Below are positions 42,820 through 52,268 of a DNA stretch of 64,000 nt, in pieces. The notes under the pieces are model-generated. The model worked only from the letters and a program-made list of their open reading frames with translations, was not told where the DNA came from and searched no databases. Position numbers and translations under genes: made by a program. The stretch comes from JBEBSD01 sp040394475 (GTDB lineage: Bacteria > Bacteroidota > Bacteroidia > Cytophagales > Spirosomataceae), in the NCBI GenBank assembly GCA_040394475.1, contig JBEBSD010000012.1:39769-103768 (forward strand), given 5' to 3'. The stretch's first letter is position 1, and each line of letters starts with the position of its first letter.

Positions 42820-44604
42820 TTATGAGGTCGTAACTGCCAGGGAATGCTGCATCAGATTGCTTTCAATCGTCTTTAACTGTTCCATCAACTCTTGCTGAAG
42901 CGTCCCTGCGGCATGCGGAACCAACCCTTTGTAATAAGCAATCCCCTGCAACAGCTGCTCCCGGAATTTAGTCAGGTACTTTTGTTTTTTATCACTGAAC
43001 TCCTGTACCTGCGACTCCAGGTCTTTCCGGTAATGAGCAACATACAAATTCAGCTCGTTGATAAACATGTTAGGGCGCTTCACCTGCGCGAGCAGGTTGA
43101 TACGTCCGTAAATATGGCCGACCATCTCTTCGAGGGTGTATACCCTGGAAAACCATGCCAGGTTGGGGCCCGGGCAAATTGATACTGCCCGGTTTTCCCG
43201 GGGAGCGAGCAGCTTGTTTTTAACCAGGGCAGCCGCACTCAATCCTTCGCACAGACAGAGCTTCCCGGTGACGGCATCTATTTTTCTTTTGAGCGCCTCT
43301 TCGCTCAGTCCGAGTGCTTCCAGTTGTTTGATTTTAAGATGCTGATATTCCCGGGAAGCCGTACAGATGGGTTCACTGGTAAATTCGGTATTCGAAACCA
43401 GGTACTTTTTCTTACAAGGGCTCCCCGGACGCCCCTTTGCAATCCGCTCCAGGCGCTGCTTTTCGGCGCTGCTTTTCCTGAAATTATTAAACAACACCCC
43501 CAAAGGCGATGAATCACTCACATAATAATCCGCAGTGTCCGCTTCTGCCAGGTCTTTCAGGGTTTCCTCATCGACATTCGTGACTTCGGGTACCAGCAGA
43601 AACGGACTCCCCCAGCCCGTTGCATCCACCTGGTAATAATCCAGCAGGAACTGGTTTTCGCCCGCTGTTCCGATCCCTCCCTGTACACTGATCCGCATAG
43701 CAGGCGCCTCGCTGACGTGCAGCCCTTTGTGCGCGAGCCCTGCCTGGTAAAGCCCCAGCAATTCTGCCTTCATTTCTACTCGTCTCGCCTTGAACTCATC
43801 CAGGATAGGCCCCAACAGGTAGCCATCGGTTGCGAAAGCATGCCCGCCGCAGTTAAGCCCGGATTCAATGCGGAACTCTGCTATCCAGATTCCCTTTTTC
43901 GCTAAAAACCGGGCCTGGATAAATGCCGACCGGAAATCGCTGACTTTTAAAATAACTTTCTTCCGGAAGAAGCCGTTTTCGTCCGGGTAAAAATCCCGGA
44001 AATGCTCCAGGTAACTGTAAAGCCTGGGGTTCATCCCGGCAGACAGTATCAGGGAAGACGTCAGGGTGCTGTTTGCAAACCCGCGCAACGCTGCGGAGGC
44101 ATCCGAATATTCGTCACCCAGCGCCTCTCCGAAGGCATTTCTATTCATTTTATCGACCTTCGACATGATGTTCACGTCGATCGCTCCTTTTACCAGACGG
44201 CTTCTTAATTCCGATTCCAGTTTCCCGCGCTCCTTCCCTGCCGGCAAGGCCAGCATTTGCCGGTAGCGCTGTTTTAAAGCGGCCGTTTCCGGCAGGAGCC
44301 GGAAATACCGGGTAATATCGGTCCCTTCCTCAAAAGGCTGTAAACGAAGTGAACGGAAGCGCCGATCGACGATCCGGTCCATGAGGTTAAGGTAAGCGGT
44401 GATCCGCCGGCTGCGGAAGTCGTCCGCTCCGGCAGTGATTGGCGTATATACCTCTCCATTAAGCAGTGCATGATGTTTTCGCATCCGCTCGATCATCTCG
44501 TCGTCGACGATAGACGCAACAGAAGAAATTCCGAAAGGCGCGACTTTTACAGGGGTGTCCACCGAATATCCCAGACCCAGCACCGGGATATGAAAAGTAT
44601 GCAT
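42820..44604 (-). CDS. large conserved protein of unknown function
   Basis: 594 residues from the second Met (44604); 596 from 44610. No signal peptide or membrane helix, so probably cytosolic. Notable segments: HIPVLGLGYSVDTPVKVAPF at the N-terminus, SGLNCGGHAFATDGYLLGPI (~245-265) and ISVQGGIGTAGENQFLLDYY (~305-325), glycine-rich loops like those after barrel strands in FMN-binding TIM-barrel enzymes. Cys-containing KLCLCEGLSAAALVKN and SICPGPN follow. The C-terminus is helical. A flavin-dependent role is a guess. It is on the same strand as and downstream of the LytTR/TPR-kinase pair (~147-base gap). Confidence 0.7.
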   Translation of the reverse strand: MHTFHIPVLGLGYSVDTPVKVAPFGISSVASIVDDEMIERMRKHHALLNGEVYTPITAGADDFRSRRITAYLNLMDRIVDRRFRSLRLQPFEEGTDITRYFRLLPETAALKQRYRQMLALPAGKERGKLESELRSRLVKGAIDVNIMSKVDKMNRNAFGEALGDEYSDASAALRGFANSTLTSSLILSAGMNPRLYSYLEHFRDFYPDENGFFRKKVILKVSDFRSAFIQARFLAKKGIWIAEFRIESGLNCGGHAFATDGYLLGPILDEFKARRVEMKAELLGLYQAGLAHKGLHVSEAPAMRISVQGGIGTAGENQFLLDYYQVDATGWGSPFLLVPEVTNVDEETLKDLAEADTADYYVSDSSPLGVLFNNFRKSSAEKQRLERIAKGRPGSPCKKKYLVSNTEFTSEPICTASREYQHLKIKQLEALGLSEEALKRKIDAVTGKLCLCEGLSAAALVKNKLLAPRENRAVSICPGPNLAWFSRVYTLEEMVGHIYGRINLLAQVKRPNMFINELNLYVAHYRKDLESQVQEFSDKKQKYLTKFREQLLQGIAYYKGLVPHAAGTLQQELMEQLKTIESNLMQHSLAVTTS

Positions 44605-44751
44605 TGTCATTTTTCGTGATTTTAGTAACGTTTGCGGGAAAATGAACCGCGATTCAAAGCTACTGCCTTCACCAAAAATAAAAGTTGACCAGGATAGGCC
44701 GGGAGCATGATATTCGTCAGGTTTAAACTGCGTGAGCAGGGGCGTGCATAC

Positions 44752-45510
44752 TTAGCGTATATTCATCAATTTCAGGAATTCATTCTTTTTCCGGCGGGAA
44801 ATATCGATCCGGTGATTACCCGTCAGCACCACCGTTCCCCCTTCTCCTTTCAGGTAGTGCTGTACATGCTTGAGGTTAATCAGGAAAGAATGGTGCACCC
44901 GGCAGAATTCCGAATCACACAAAAGGTTTTCAAAGTCTTTCAGGTTGCGGCTCACCACTTCCTGCGTACCCGATCGCATAATCAGGCGGGTGTAACTGCC
45001 GTCGGCCTTCATAAACACAATATCATCGGCATCGAAAAAGGAAATGCCCGTCATCCCCGGGACCGCGATACGCCTGGTTCCCTGGTCGCGGAAACGGATA
45101 TTGTGGAGCACCGACGAATAGGCGGTCATCCGTTCCGGCATTTTCTGCAGGCGCTGCTTCATCCTTTCAACCGAGACCTTCAGCTCATCCGGATCCACTG
45201 GTTTGAGTAAGTAATCGAGTGCGCTGAACTTGATCGCCCGCAGGGCAAACCGATCGTACGCCGATACAAAAACAATCTCAAAATCAATGGGCTGCAAACG
45301 TTCCAGCAAGTCGAACCCGGACATTCCCGGCATGTGGATATCCATAAAAACCAGGGCCGGCCGGTGGTATCCGATCATTTCCATGGCTTCTTCCGGCGAT
45401 GCGCAGCTCGCAACTACCTTAATTTCGGGGGTAAACCTGGCAATAGCCAGCGCAAGGGCATCCCGGCCGTCTGCTTCGTCGTCTACAATAATCGCACGTA
45501 TCTTTTCCAT
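44752..45510 (-). CDS. LytTR-family response regulator
   Basis: 252 residues. The receiver domain (1-120) has the acidic pair in IIVDDEADG and phospho-acceptor Asp57 in ALVFMDIHMPGMSGFDLLER. The LytTR DNA-binding domain (~150-250) contains VFMKADGSYTRLIMRSGTQE, FCRVHHSFLINLKHVQHYLK and the ending GNHRIDISRRKKNEFLKLM. It lies 19 bases downstream of the TPR histidine kinase and is clearly its partner. Targets are unknown; LytTR regulators usually bind repeats near their own operon. Confidence 0.95.
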   Translation of the reverse strand: MEKIRAIIVDDEADGRDALALAIARFTPEIKVVASCASPEEAMEMIGYHRPALVFMDIHMPGMSGFDLLERLQPIDFEIVFVSAYDRFALRAIKFSALDYLLKPVDPDELKVSVERMKQRLQKMPERMTAYSSVLHNIRFRDQGTRRIAVPGMTGISFFDADDIVFMKADGSYTRLIMRSGTQEVVSRNLKDFENLLCDSEFCRVHHSFLINLKHVQHYLKGEGGTVVLTGNHRIDISRRKKNEFLKLMNIR

Positions 45511-45529
45511 AGTGTCTAAACTACCGGCA

Positions 45530-47524
45530 TTAAGCAGCCTCCTGTGTATTGGGAAGCCAGATGGTCACCTTCGTACCGGCCGGCGCACCTTTTCCGTCGG
45601 TCAGGTCCTCAAATTGAATGATATTTTCCTTTTCGGATTGCAAAAGCAACTTCAGCCGTTCAGTGGTGATTTTAAGACCGAGGGATTTTTGCTTCAATAC
45701 CCTGTTTTGTTTCAGCTCCTTCGAACGGGCCCGGCCGACCCCGTTATCGGCAATCGTCACCAGCAGTTCGTCCTGCGAGCGTGTTATGCAGACCCTGATA
45801 AGGCCCGGGCCCTCTTCCTGGCGGGGCATCAGTCCATGCCAGATGGCATTCTCAATAAAAGGCTGCAGCACCATCGAGGGGATGTAGGTACTCTCCGCAT
45901 CCACCTCCGGGGCCAGCGACAGTTCATAGACAATTTTTTGTTTGAAGCGTAGTTGTTCCATCTCGACGTACGACTTCATGAGGTCCAGTTCGCTGGAAAG
46001 CAATACTTCTTCAGATTCGGAATTTTCCAGGATCAGCCGGATCAGCCGGGAAAGCTTCCCCAGGTACCTGGAAGCATTTTCATCCTCCCCGGTCAGCACC
46101 ATCCGGTTAATGGAATTCATGCAGTTGAAAATAAAATGCGGATTGATCTGAGACCGCAAGGTCTTGAGTTCCAGCATACGCAATTCGTTCTGAAAACGTT
46201 CCTGCCTGATTTCTTCATTTTTGGATGCCAGTTTACGTGCATTCCTTAACCGCTGCAGAAAAATATACAGCAGGAAACCTCCTATCAGCGCTACCGTCAG
46301 GAAAACGACAGTATACAGCTTTTTCATAGCCGCCTGCCGGAGGGCTTCTTTCTCATGAAGCTCCTTTTCCTTCGCCAGGAGGTCTATCTGCTTATCCTTT
46401 TCACTGGTCTCGTACCTTACCTGCAACTCATTCAGCTGCCGGGCCACATCGGTATCCATAATGCTGTCCTTTATCGCGACATACTTTTGGGTATACTGAT
46501 AAGCGCCAGCGAAATCCTGCTGCTTCTCCCGGATTTCGGATAAGTACTTGTACACATCCTGCAATACAGGCTTCGCATCTGCCTTTAACGCCAGTTGTTC
46601 GGCTTCCCGCAGGTAGGCTTCTCCTTTTCGGTATTGCCCCATTTTCAGGGATACGTGCCCGATATTCCGCAGGGTTTCGGACGTAGACATCTGATGGGCA
46701 ACCTTCCGCCGGAGCACCAGCGCTTCTTCATAATTTCCCAGCGCTTCCTGATATTTTCCCTGAAACAGGAGCATATCCCCGATATCATCGTAATCATCCG
46801 CCATGCCATATTCCTGGTTCAATGCCACCGCGGAAGCCAGCGATTTCCGGTAATGCGCTTCCGCTTCCGGATAGTCCTTTTGGAACACATAGATATCTCC
46901 CAGGTTGCTGTAGACCGCCCCTGCTCCGTTGGTATCCTGCAGCTCTTCAAAAATTACCAATGCCTTTTTGAAGGTACCGACCCCTTCTTTCCACTGTCGC
47001 TGTTTTTTGTAAATCGTTCCGATACCGACCAGGCCGCAGGCCGCAAAATAGGCCTTCCCCAGTCTGTCGAACAGCGTCCAGCTTCTCTGATAGGCGTCCA
47101 GGCTTTTGAAATAGTCGCCGTTGTACTGGTAAACCACCCCCAACTGATAATACCCCTCCGCTATACGCAAAGAATCGGCGGCGGGAAGGTAATAATCCAT
47201 ATACCTTTGCAAAAAGGATATTGCTTCCCTGAAATTCCCCCGGTGGCGGTTGACAATGCCATAATACAGATCCCCCAAGGCCCTTCCTTCCGCTATTCCC
47301 GTCACCCCGGCTACCCATTTTAAACTATCGGCGTAAAGCAAGGCGGTATCCAGCCCGATCCGTGAAAGGGTAATCGTTTCGCACAATTTATCCAGTACAG
47401 CTATTTTTTCTTTCCCCGGGGGAAGGGAAGCGGCGGTGCTCCGCAAGCTGTCAACAGGCGTTTGAGCCCATAGCTGTATGCTGCCCGGAAGGAGGAGAAA
47501 AATAAGCGGTACAATAGCCTTCAT
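45530..47524 (-). CDS. TPR-containing LytS-type sensor histidine kinase
   Basis: 664 residues. Signal peptide (1-20, QLWAQ), then a periplasmic TPR array (~60-350, repeated YYQLGVVYQYNGDYFKSLDA, YSNLGDIYVFQKDYPEAEAH, LRNIGHVSLKMGQYRKGEAY). A coiled segment and one membrane helix follow (YTVVFLTVALIGGFLLYIFL, ~395-420). The His_kinase domain has the phospho-accepting His in QINPHFIFNCMNSINRM (~460), then SMVLQPFIENAIWHGLM and DNGVGRARS of the ATPase. The TPR part probably binds a protein or peptide in the periplasm. Transcribed with the LytTR regulator. Confidence 0.95.
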   Translation of the reverse strand: MKAIVPLIFLLLPGSIQLWAQTPVDSLRSTAASLPPGKEKIAVLDKLCETITLSRIGLDTALLYADSLKWVAGVTGIAEGRALGDLYYGIVNRHRGNFREAISFLQRYMDYYLPAADSLRIAEGYYQLGVVYQYNGDYFKSLDAYQRSWTLFDRLGKAYFAACGLVGIGTIYKKQRQWKEGVGTFKKALVIFEELQDTNGAGAVYSNLGDIYVFQKDYPEAEAHYRKSLASAVALNQEYGMADDYDDIGDMLLFQGKYQEALGNYEEALVLRRKVAHQMSTSETLRNIGHVSLKMGQYRKGEAYLREAEQLALKADAKPVLQDVYKYLSEIREKQQDFAGAYQYTQKYVAIKDSIMDTDVARQLNELQVRYETSEKDKQIDLLAKEKELHEKEALRQAAMKKLYTVVFLTVALIGGFLLYIFLQRLRNARKLASKNEEIRQERFQNELRMLELKTLRSQINPHFIFNCMNSINRMVLTGEDENASRYLGKLSRLIRLILENSESEEVLLSSELDLMKSYVEMEQLRFKQKIVYELSLAPEVDAESTYIPSMVLQPFIENAIWHGLMPRQEEGPGLIRVCITRSQDELLVTIADNGVGRARSKELKQNRVLKQKSLGLKITTERLKLLLQSEKENIIQFEDLTDGKGAPAGTKVTIWLPNTQEAA

Positions 47525-47712
47525 ACGGTAGCTTTTAGTGTCTGCCCCACTACCATGCCCTACAGAAGTTTATGCGGTAAATATAGGCAATTTTGACCAA
47601 GCCTTTTAACCGCACACTAAAAACAGGATTCCGTTGGCTTTTTTAGTTACTTTTCCGGGTGTTTGTCTTTGGAGGATGACGAACAGGATGTACCCGCTGC
47701 CATAGCGAATAT

Positions 47713-47743
47713 CCGTTGGCAGCTGTCACCAAACTGCCAACGG
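47713..47743. terminator. 10-bp hairpin after the tandem VOC gene
   Basis: CCGTTGGCAG, an 11-base loop and CTGCCAACGG. It lies 5 bases after the end of the minus-strand VOC gene. No T-run follows on either strand, so termination is possible but not certain. Confidence 0.4.
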
Positions 47744-47747
47744 ACGA

Positions 47748-48587
47748 TCAACTGTTAAGTAAGGTTTCAATGTCGAATTTCTTCATTTTCAGGAAGGCTG
47801 CCAGTACTCCCGGCGCTTTTTCCGGATCTTTCATTAAAGTGCTGAGGATGGAGGGAACTATTTGCCACCACACCCCAAACCGGTCCCGGCACCAGCCGCA
47901 CATGCTTTCTTCCCCTTCTTTGGTGAAGCACTCCCAATAATAGTCGATCTCATCCTGCGTATCGCATTCAACTACCAGCGAAACTCCCTCGGAAAATGTG
48001 AACGGCTGCGGTACGCCGCTGTCCATCGCCATAACAACCGCTTCGCCCAGCCTGAACTGGCTGTGCATCACCTGGCCCCGGTAGTCTGGGTTATCTTCGC
48101 CGTATTCCAGGATCCCCTCTATATGGGTGTCTTTAAAGACACCGGCATAAAAACCGACGGCAGCTGCTGCTTGCCCCTGATGCTCCCCACAGAACATCAG
48201 CAAGGGGCAGATTTTCTGTCCCACCCCGCTCATATCGCCCAGATACACCTGCCAGCTGACCCCGAACCGATCCTGTACCCACCCGTACCGTTCACTCCAT
48301 TCGTACCGGTCGAGCGGCATCAGCACTGTTCCGTCTGCACCCAGTTGTTCCCATAACCGGTCAGTCTCCTCCGGCGTTTCGCATACGACAAAAAAGGAAA
48401 CGGAGGGGTTCGGCTGCACATCGTACCGGCTGTTCAGGGCCATAAAGTGCTGCCCGCCTAAATCAAAGGCAACCACCATAGGGGTGTCTTCGGTAATTGC
48501 CGAACCGGGAAACAGGGAACAATAAAAGGCAGCAGCCTCTTTGGCCATCCCTGCAAGCCAAAGGCATGGATAGATTGACCGGCGCAT
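47748..48587 (-). CDS. tandem PhnB-type VOC protein
   Basis: 279 residues made of two PhnB/3-demethylubiquinone-methyltransferase-like VOC modules. The first starts IYPCLWLAGMAKEAAAFYCS and ends GWVQDRFGVSWQVYL. The second starts ICPLLMFCGEHQGQAAAAVG and ends WCRDRFGVWWQIVPS, each with the DRFGVxWQ signature. No transferase activity is implied by the old family name; substrates are unknown. It lies 3 bases after the VOC gene at 48591, so the two form one transcription unit. Confidence 0.9.
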   Translation of the reverse strand: MRRSIYPCLWLAGMAKEAAAFYCSLFPGSAITEDTPMVVAFDLGGQHFMALNSRYDVQPNPSVSFFVVCETPEETDRLWEQLGADGTVLMPLDRYEWSERYGWVQDRFGVSWQVYLGDMSGVGQKICPLLMFCGEHQGQAAAAVGFYAGVFKDTHIEGILEYGEDNPDYRGQVMHSQFRLGEAVVMAMDSGVPQPFTFSEGVSLVVECDTQDEIDYYWECFTKEGEESMCGWCRDRFGVWWQIVPSILSTLMKDPEKAPGVLAAFLKMKKFDIETLLNS

Positions 48588-48590
48588 CTG

Positions 48591-48998
48591 TTATTCCTGC
48601 GGCAGTTTACTAAGATCCATATACGCTACTTCCCAGTTATGGCCGTCGGGATCTTCAAAACTGCGCTGCTGCATAAAGCCATAATCTTTGGGTTCGGCCG
48701 CTTCCCTGCCGCCTGCGGCCAGCGCTTTGTCCGCTATCAGGTTCATCTCTTCCAAGCTTTCCAGCGCAAGGGAATTAATCACTGAACAGGCTGTTTTCGC
48801 TGTTCCTATCGCTTTATCGATGAACTCTTTAAAGCGGTCATGCGTCAGCAGCATTACAAAAATCTCGTCTGTAAGAACCATACAGGCGGCCGATTCATCC
48901 GTAAAGTCGGGATTGTTGTTAAAACCGATAGCGGTATAGAAATCCATCGATTTTTTCAAATCAGCCACCGGAAGGTTAATGAAAATTTTAGTTGCCAT
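48591..48998 (-). CDS. VOC-family protein (glyoxalase-like)
   Basis: 135 residues, a single VOC unit: FINLPVADLKKSMDFYTAIG at the start, MVLTDEIFVMLLTHDRFKEF in the middle and QQRSFEDPDGHNWEVAYMDL at the end, with the conserved Glu/His metal-type positions. First gene of a two-gene unit with the tandem VOC gene. Reaction unknown. Confidence 0.9.
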   Translation of the reverse strand: MATKIFINLPVADLKKSMDFYTAIGFNNNPDFTDESAACMVLTDEIFVMLLTHDRFKEFIDKAIGTAKTACSVINSLALESLEEMNLIADKALAAGGREAAEPKDYGFMQQRSFEDPDGHNWEVAYMDLSKLPQE

Positions 48999-49187
48999 GG
49001 TAGTGTCTTTTTTCTTGTAAAAGTACGACTATAACCAGCAACTCAACCGGGTAAACCGGGCCATTGTACAGGGGTATTTGTGACAACATGCAATTCTCGT
49101 CCGTAAAGCGCGTGAGAGGGCGCCGGTGCAAATGACTTTTAACGAACAAAAAAGTGCTGACACAAAGCATTATTGCCGGACTATTCT

Positions 49188-49195
49188 TAGTTTTG
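49188..49195 (+). promoter_or_regulatory. candidate -7 element of the DUF1304 gene
   Basis: TAGTTTTG matches TAnnTTTG, 58 bases before the ATG at 49254. No well-spaced -33 motif was seen. Confidence 0.35.
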
Positions 49196-49253
49196 GGGTA
49201 GCGCTGCCGGAACCCGTGACGGCTTGAAAACGAGGTTAACTTTACTGAAAAAC

Positions 49254-49631
49254 ATGAACAATACATTCGTTATTGCCTCTGAAATCCTGATCGGGCTGAT
49301 CGCACTGGAACATTTGTACATCCTGTGGCTGGAAATGTTTTCCTGGGAAAAGACAGGTAAGAAAGTATTCAGGGGATCGCTGCCGGACGAGCTGTTCAAA
49401 CCCACCAAACGCCTGGCGGCCAACCAGGGACTGTACAACGGGTTCCTTGCCGCGGGCCTCATCTGGACGTTTTTTATACCGGATGAAACCTGGCAAAAAA
49501 ATATAGCCCTGTTTTTCCTGGGCTGTATTTTCGTGGCGGGGATATATGGCGGGATTACCGCCGCTAAAAAGATCATCCTGGTTCAGGCGCTGCCGGCCTT
49601 CATTGCGTTGCTCCTCGTGTTGTTGCGTTAA
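49254..49631 (+). CDS. DUF1304 family membrane protein
   Basis: 125 residues from the ATG at 49254 (MNNTFVIASEILIGLIALEH). Four hydrophobic helices and the family motifs HLYILWLEMFSWEKTGKKVF and NQGLYNGFLAAGLIW identify DUF1304, a small integral membrane family of unknown function. An upstream in-frame TTG (49224) would add ten residues before the first helix. Its 3' end overlaps the FAD-protein gene by 32 bases in convergent orientation. Confidence 0.85.
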   Translation: MNNTFVIASEILIGLIALEHLYILWLEMFSWEKTGKKVFRGSLPDELFKPTKRLAANQGLYNGFLAAGLIWTFFIPDETWQKNIALFFLGCIFVAGIYGGITAAKKIILVQALPAFIALLLVLLR

Positions 49632-51357
49632 AATTATTGGCAGCATCCGCGAGTACGGAAAGGATTTTACCGGAGGCTTCATCACAGAAATCAAGACCGG
49701 AGTAGTCGGGGTTGTACCCTCCGATATAGGGAACGGCCATGATGAAAATCCGGTCGTTCGGCACGCCATAAGGATCCAAAACCTGAAAGTTGTCGTTTAT
49801 CCCCAAGCCGCGTACCTTCAGATAATATTCTCCCGAAGGAAAAACCACCACTTCCCTGTTGGCATTTTCAAGTTGCAATTTCCCCTGATCCCGGGATTTG
49901 AATCGTATATATGCCTGGCTGACCACTTCGTTTTCAACCAGGCTGGGAAAGGGAAGGTCCTTATAAAACAACTGCGGCTGCCCTACACAATCTACAAATG
50001 TTTTATAGTGCGTCTGCTGCAGTCTTCCGGATTCATCCCGGTAGCTGTAGAGAGCCCCTCCCTCCTCACTGGCCTCGACCGTGCTGTCGTCGCCTACCGA
50101 CACGATATCCAGCAACCCTGCATCATTCAACGCCAGCAGTTCCTCAGAAGAGCCCTGGGGAACAGACGCGATAACGATCGCGATCAACGGCGCCAGGACC
50201 TTCTGGTACCGGAGCATATCCTCAGCCGAAAGATATTTGGCCGGATAGTTCATCGCAAAACTTAACACCACAAGCATTTCCTTCCAGTACACAGATTCCT
50301 TCCGCCGCAAAGATTTCAGGGCTTCGGCATATTCTGCCCGGAAGAGCTGAAAGGGCTCCAGCCGTTCACGGAGCGCCATCATCGCATCCACAAAGGTCTC
50401 CATATCCATGTGCTTCACACGCTCATAAAATTCCGGGTCTTTCTCCCGGATTTTATCCTTGAAATTCTTTTCGAACATAAAGTCCAGCGACAAAAACCCG
50501 CCGTTGTCTTCGATATGCTCCAGAATCTGTTGCCTGCTCAACAGGGTTGTCCTGGAAATCAGCGGATCGTCCAGATGAATCCGTATAGCGGGAAGGAGAC
50601 CGTTTCTGGAATGTACCACTATCCGGAAGTGCGGGCTTTCTGCGCCGGGAGTAAACAGCAGCTTTCCTTCCTTGTCCTTACTGAAGCTGCCGTTTCCCCG
50701 GGCCAGACTTTTAATGGCGTCGATGGCTGTCAGGGAGGAGCCCCTGAGCGCAACCGGATGGTTGAAACAACCGTTGATCTTAGAAGGGGGGTAAGGGGAA
50801 TCGTAGTAACCGGCTATCCGATGCTCATGTCCGGAAGGCCAGTTGTGCCCCGAACAAATGATGACCGCGTCAAAAGACTCCACCGCCTTTCCTTCGATTT
50901 CAATCCCGACTTCGTTTTGATCCGGAAAATCGATGATGTCCACAACGTTGGCATTAAGATGGAGTTTGGTCTTTATCCCTGCCGCTGCACCGGTTTGCAG
51001 AAACGATTTAAATTGTTCGGCCAGGTAGTGTCCGAACAACAACCGGGGCAGGACCTTGTTTGCTTTGAAATTTTCGGCAGCTATCCCAAATGTGTCCAGC
51101 GTTTTCCCGGGGATAGTCTGTATCCACTCCGTTATGGACGTAGCGATGTCGGGCACTTCGTTGTCGGAAATATTCGTGACGTGTTCGATACCGGCCCCCT
51201 CCGGGCTGTACGGCATGCCCGATCCGATTGTATTTTTCCTTTCGAACAAGTGAACTTCGAAATCAGTCCTACCGGATTCGACTATCTTTTTATACATAAA
51301 CAAGCCGGCAGGACCTGCACCGACGATGGCGATACGTTTGGATAGCTTATTTTCCAT
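49600..51357 (-). CDS. FAD/NAD(P)-binding protein (HI0933/FAD-NAD(P) family)
   Basis: 585 residues from the ATG at 51357, which places the Rossmann motif RIAIVGAGPAGLFMYKKIVE at residues 8-27. Twelve extra residues from the upstream start are unlikely. The second dinucleotide-type segment is FDAVIICSGHNWPSGHEHRI, followed by the PVALRGSSLTAIDAIKSLAR loop and a C-terminal FAD-closing part (NDRIFIMAVPYIGGYNPDYS). It belongs to the large uncharacterised flavoprotein group (FAD-NAD(P)-binding domain, PF13454-like). Substrate unknown; no obvious partner gene. Confidence 0.85.
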   Translation of the reverse strand: MENKLSKRIAIVGAGPAGLFMYKKIVESGRTDFEVHLFERKNTIGSGMPYSPEGAGIEHVTNISDNEVPDIATSITEWIQTIPGKTLDTFGIAAENFKANKVLPRLLFGHYLAEQFKSFLQTGAAAGIKTKLHLNANVVDIIDFPDQNEVGIEIEGKAVESFDAVIICSGHNWPSGHEHRIAGYYDSPYPPSKINGCFNHPVALRGSSLTAIDAIKSLARGNGSFSKDKEGKLLFTPGAESPHFRIVVHSRNGLLPAIRIHLDDPLISRTTLLSRQQILEHIEDNGGFLSLDFMFEKNFKDKIREKDPEFYERVKHMDMETFVDAMMALRERLEPFQLFRAEYAEALKSLRRKESVYWKEMLVVLSFAMNYPAKYLSAEDMLRYQKVLAPLIAIVIASVPQGSSEELLALNDAGLLDIVSVGDDSTVEASEEGGALYSYRDESGRLQQTHYKTFVDCVGQPQLFYKDLPFPSLVENEVVSQAYIRFKSRDQGKLQLENANREVVVFPSGEYYLKVRGLGINDNFQVLDPYGVPNDRIFIMAVPYIGGYNPDYSGLDFCDEASGKILSVLADAANNFNATTRGATQ

Positions 51358-51611
51358 AGCAGGTTTTAGTTGTGACTGACAAATTCCAAACAAGAATATG
51401 CCGATTTATCGGATCTGCAAACAATTCCGGTGCAGGAACGAAAATTTTTCTGTCATTGGTAAATTCCGGTAACCGCACGTGTGTCCGGTCCGGTTGCCTG
51501 CAGCGGCGTACCGGGCAGCGCTGCCGCAGACGAAAAGTTCAGGTGACAGCGACTATCCTATTCCTTTTCTAAGTAATATTGCGCCAATTCTGTCTATCCG
51601 GGCCCGTTTTA

Positions 51612-52118
51612 GTGAGTGCTTTAAAAAAAACCAACATTCTCAACACCAAAGATCTGACAACCTATTTCCTGGTTGCCGGAACCGGCGCATTGGTACAGCT
51701 GTTCGTAAGCAGCCTGGTGCAAGGCTGGTTCGGCTTGTCTTTCAAAGCGTCTATCAATGTAGCCTATCCGGTGTCTCTTTTGGTTGGATTCATCCTGACA
51801 AAGCTATTTGCCTTTAATGTCCGGAACACGAACCAGACGCCCAGAGAGGTGGTCAAATTCATGATCGTGGCGCTGGTTTCATGGGGAGTCACGTGGACCG
51901 TGGCAGTAGGCTCACTGGCCTTTTCAAGGGATGTCCTGGGAATACCTGCCTACAGGCTTCATATGGTCTTTGTCCGGAAAGCCGTCAACGTCAATGAAAT
52001 GGTTTGTTATATCATCGGCCAGGGCTTCAGTTTCATGGTCAATTTTGTCCTTCATAAGACTTTCACGTTTAAAAGCACCGGTTTTTACAATCGTCTTAAA
52101 GTATTGTTGAAGGATTAG
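51612..52118 (+). CDS. GtrA-like membrane protein
   Basis: 168 residues from GTG 51612 (MSALKKTNILNTKDLTTYFL); a TTG eleven codons upstream is also open. Four membrane helices (about 19-40, 45-65, 80-100, 125-150) with the ending SFMVNFVLHKTFTFKS fit the GtrA/DPMS family, which flips or carries polyprenyl-linked sugars. No glycosyltransferase gene is adjacent. Confidence 0.7.
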   Translation: MSALKKTNILNTKDLTTYFLVAGTGALVQLFVSSLVQGWFGLSFKASINVAYPVSLLVGFILTKLFAFNVRNTNQTPREVVKFMIVALVSWGVTWTVAVGSLAFSRDVLGIPAYRLHMVFVRKAVNVNEMVCYIIGQGFSFMVNFVLHKTFTFKSTGFYNRLKVLLKD

Positions 52119-52268
52119 GCGCCGGATTTTTGGCGGTTATAGTTACCAGACTTCGGATGGGACAGGTATAACGATTCATTTTGCTGATTCTCTGCCACTT
52201 GCATTTCCGTCACAAATGCTATACTTTCGTACTCATAACGTTTATACACACTTAAAATTAAAAAAGCG

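Noticed and set aside
50410..51345. 311-codon + strand frame antisense to the FAD protein
   Set aside because: No domain, no start context; the opposite strand encodes an intact flavoprotein with Rossmann motif.
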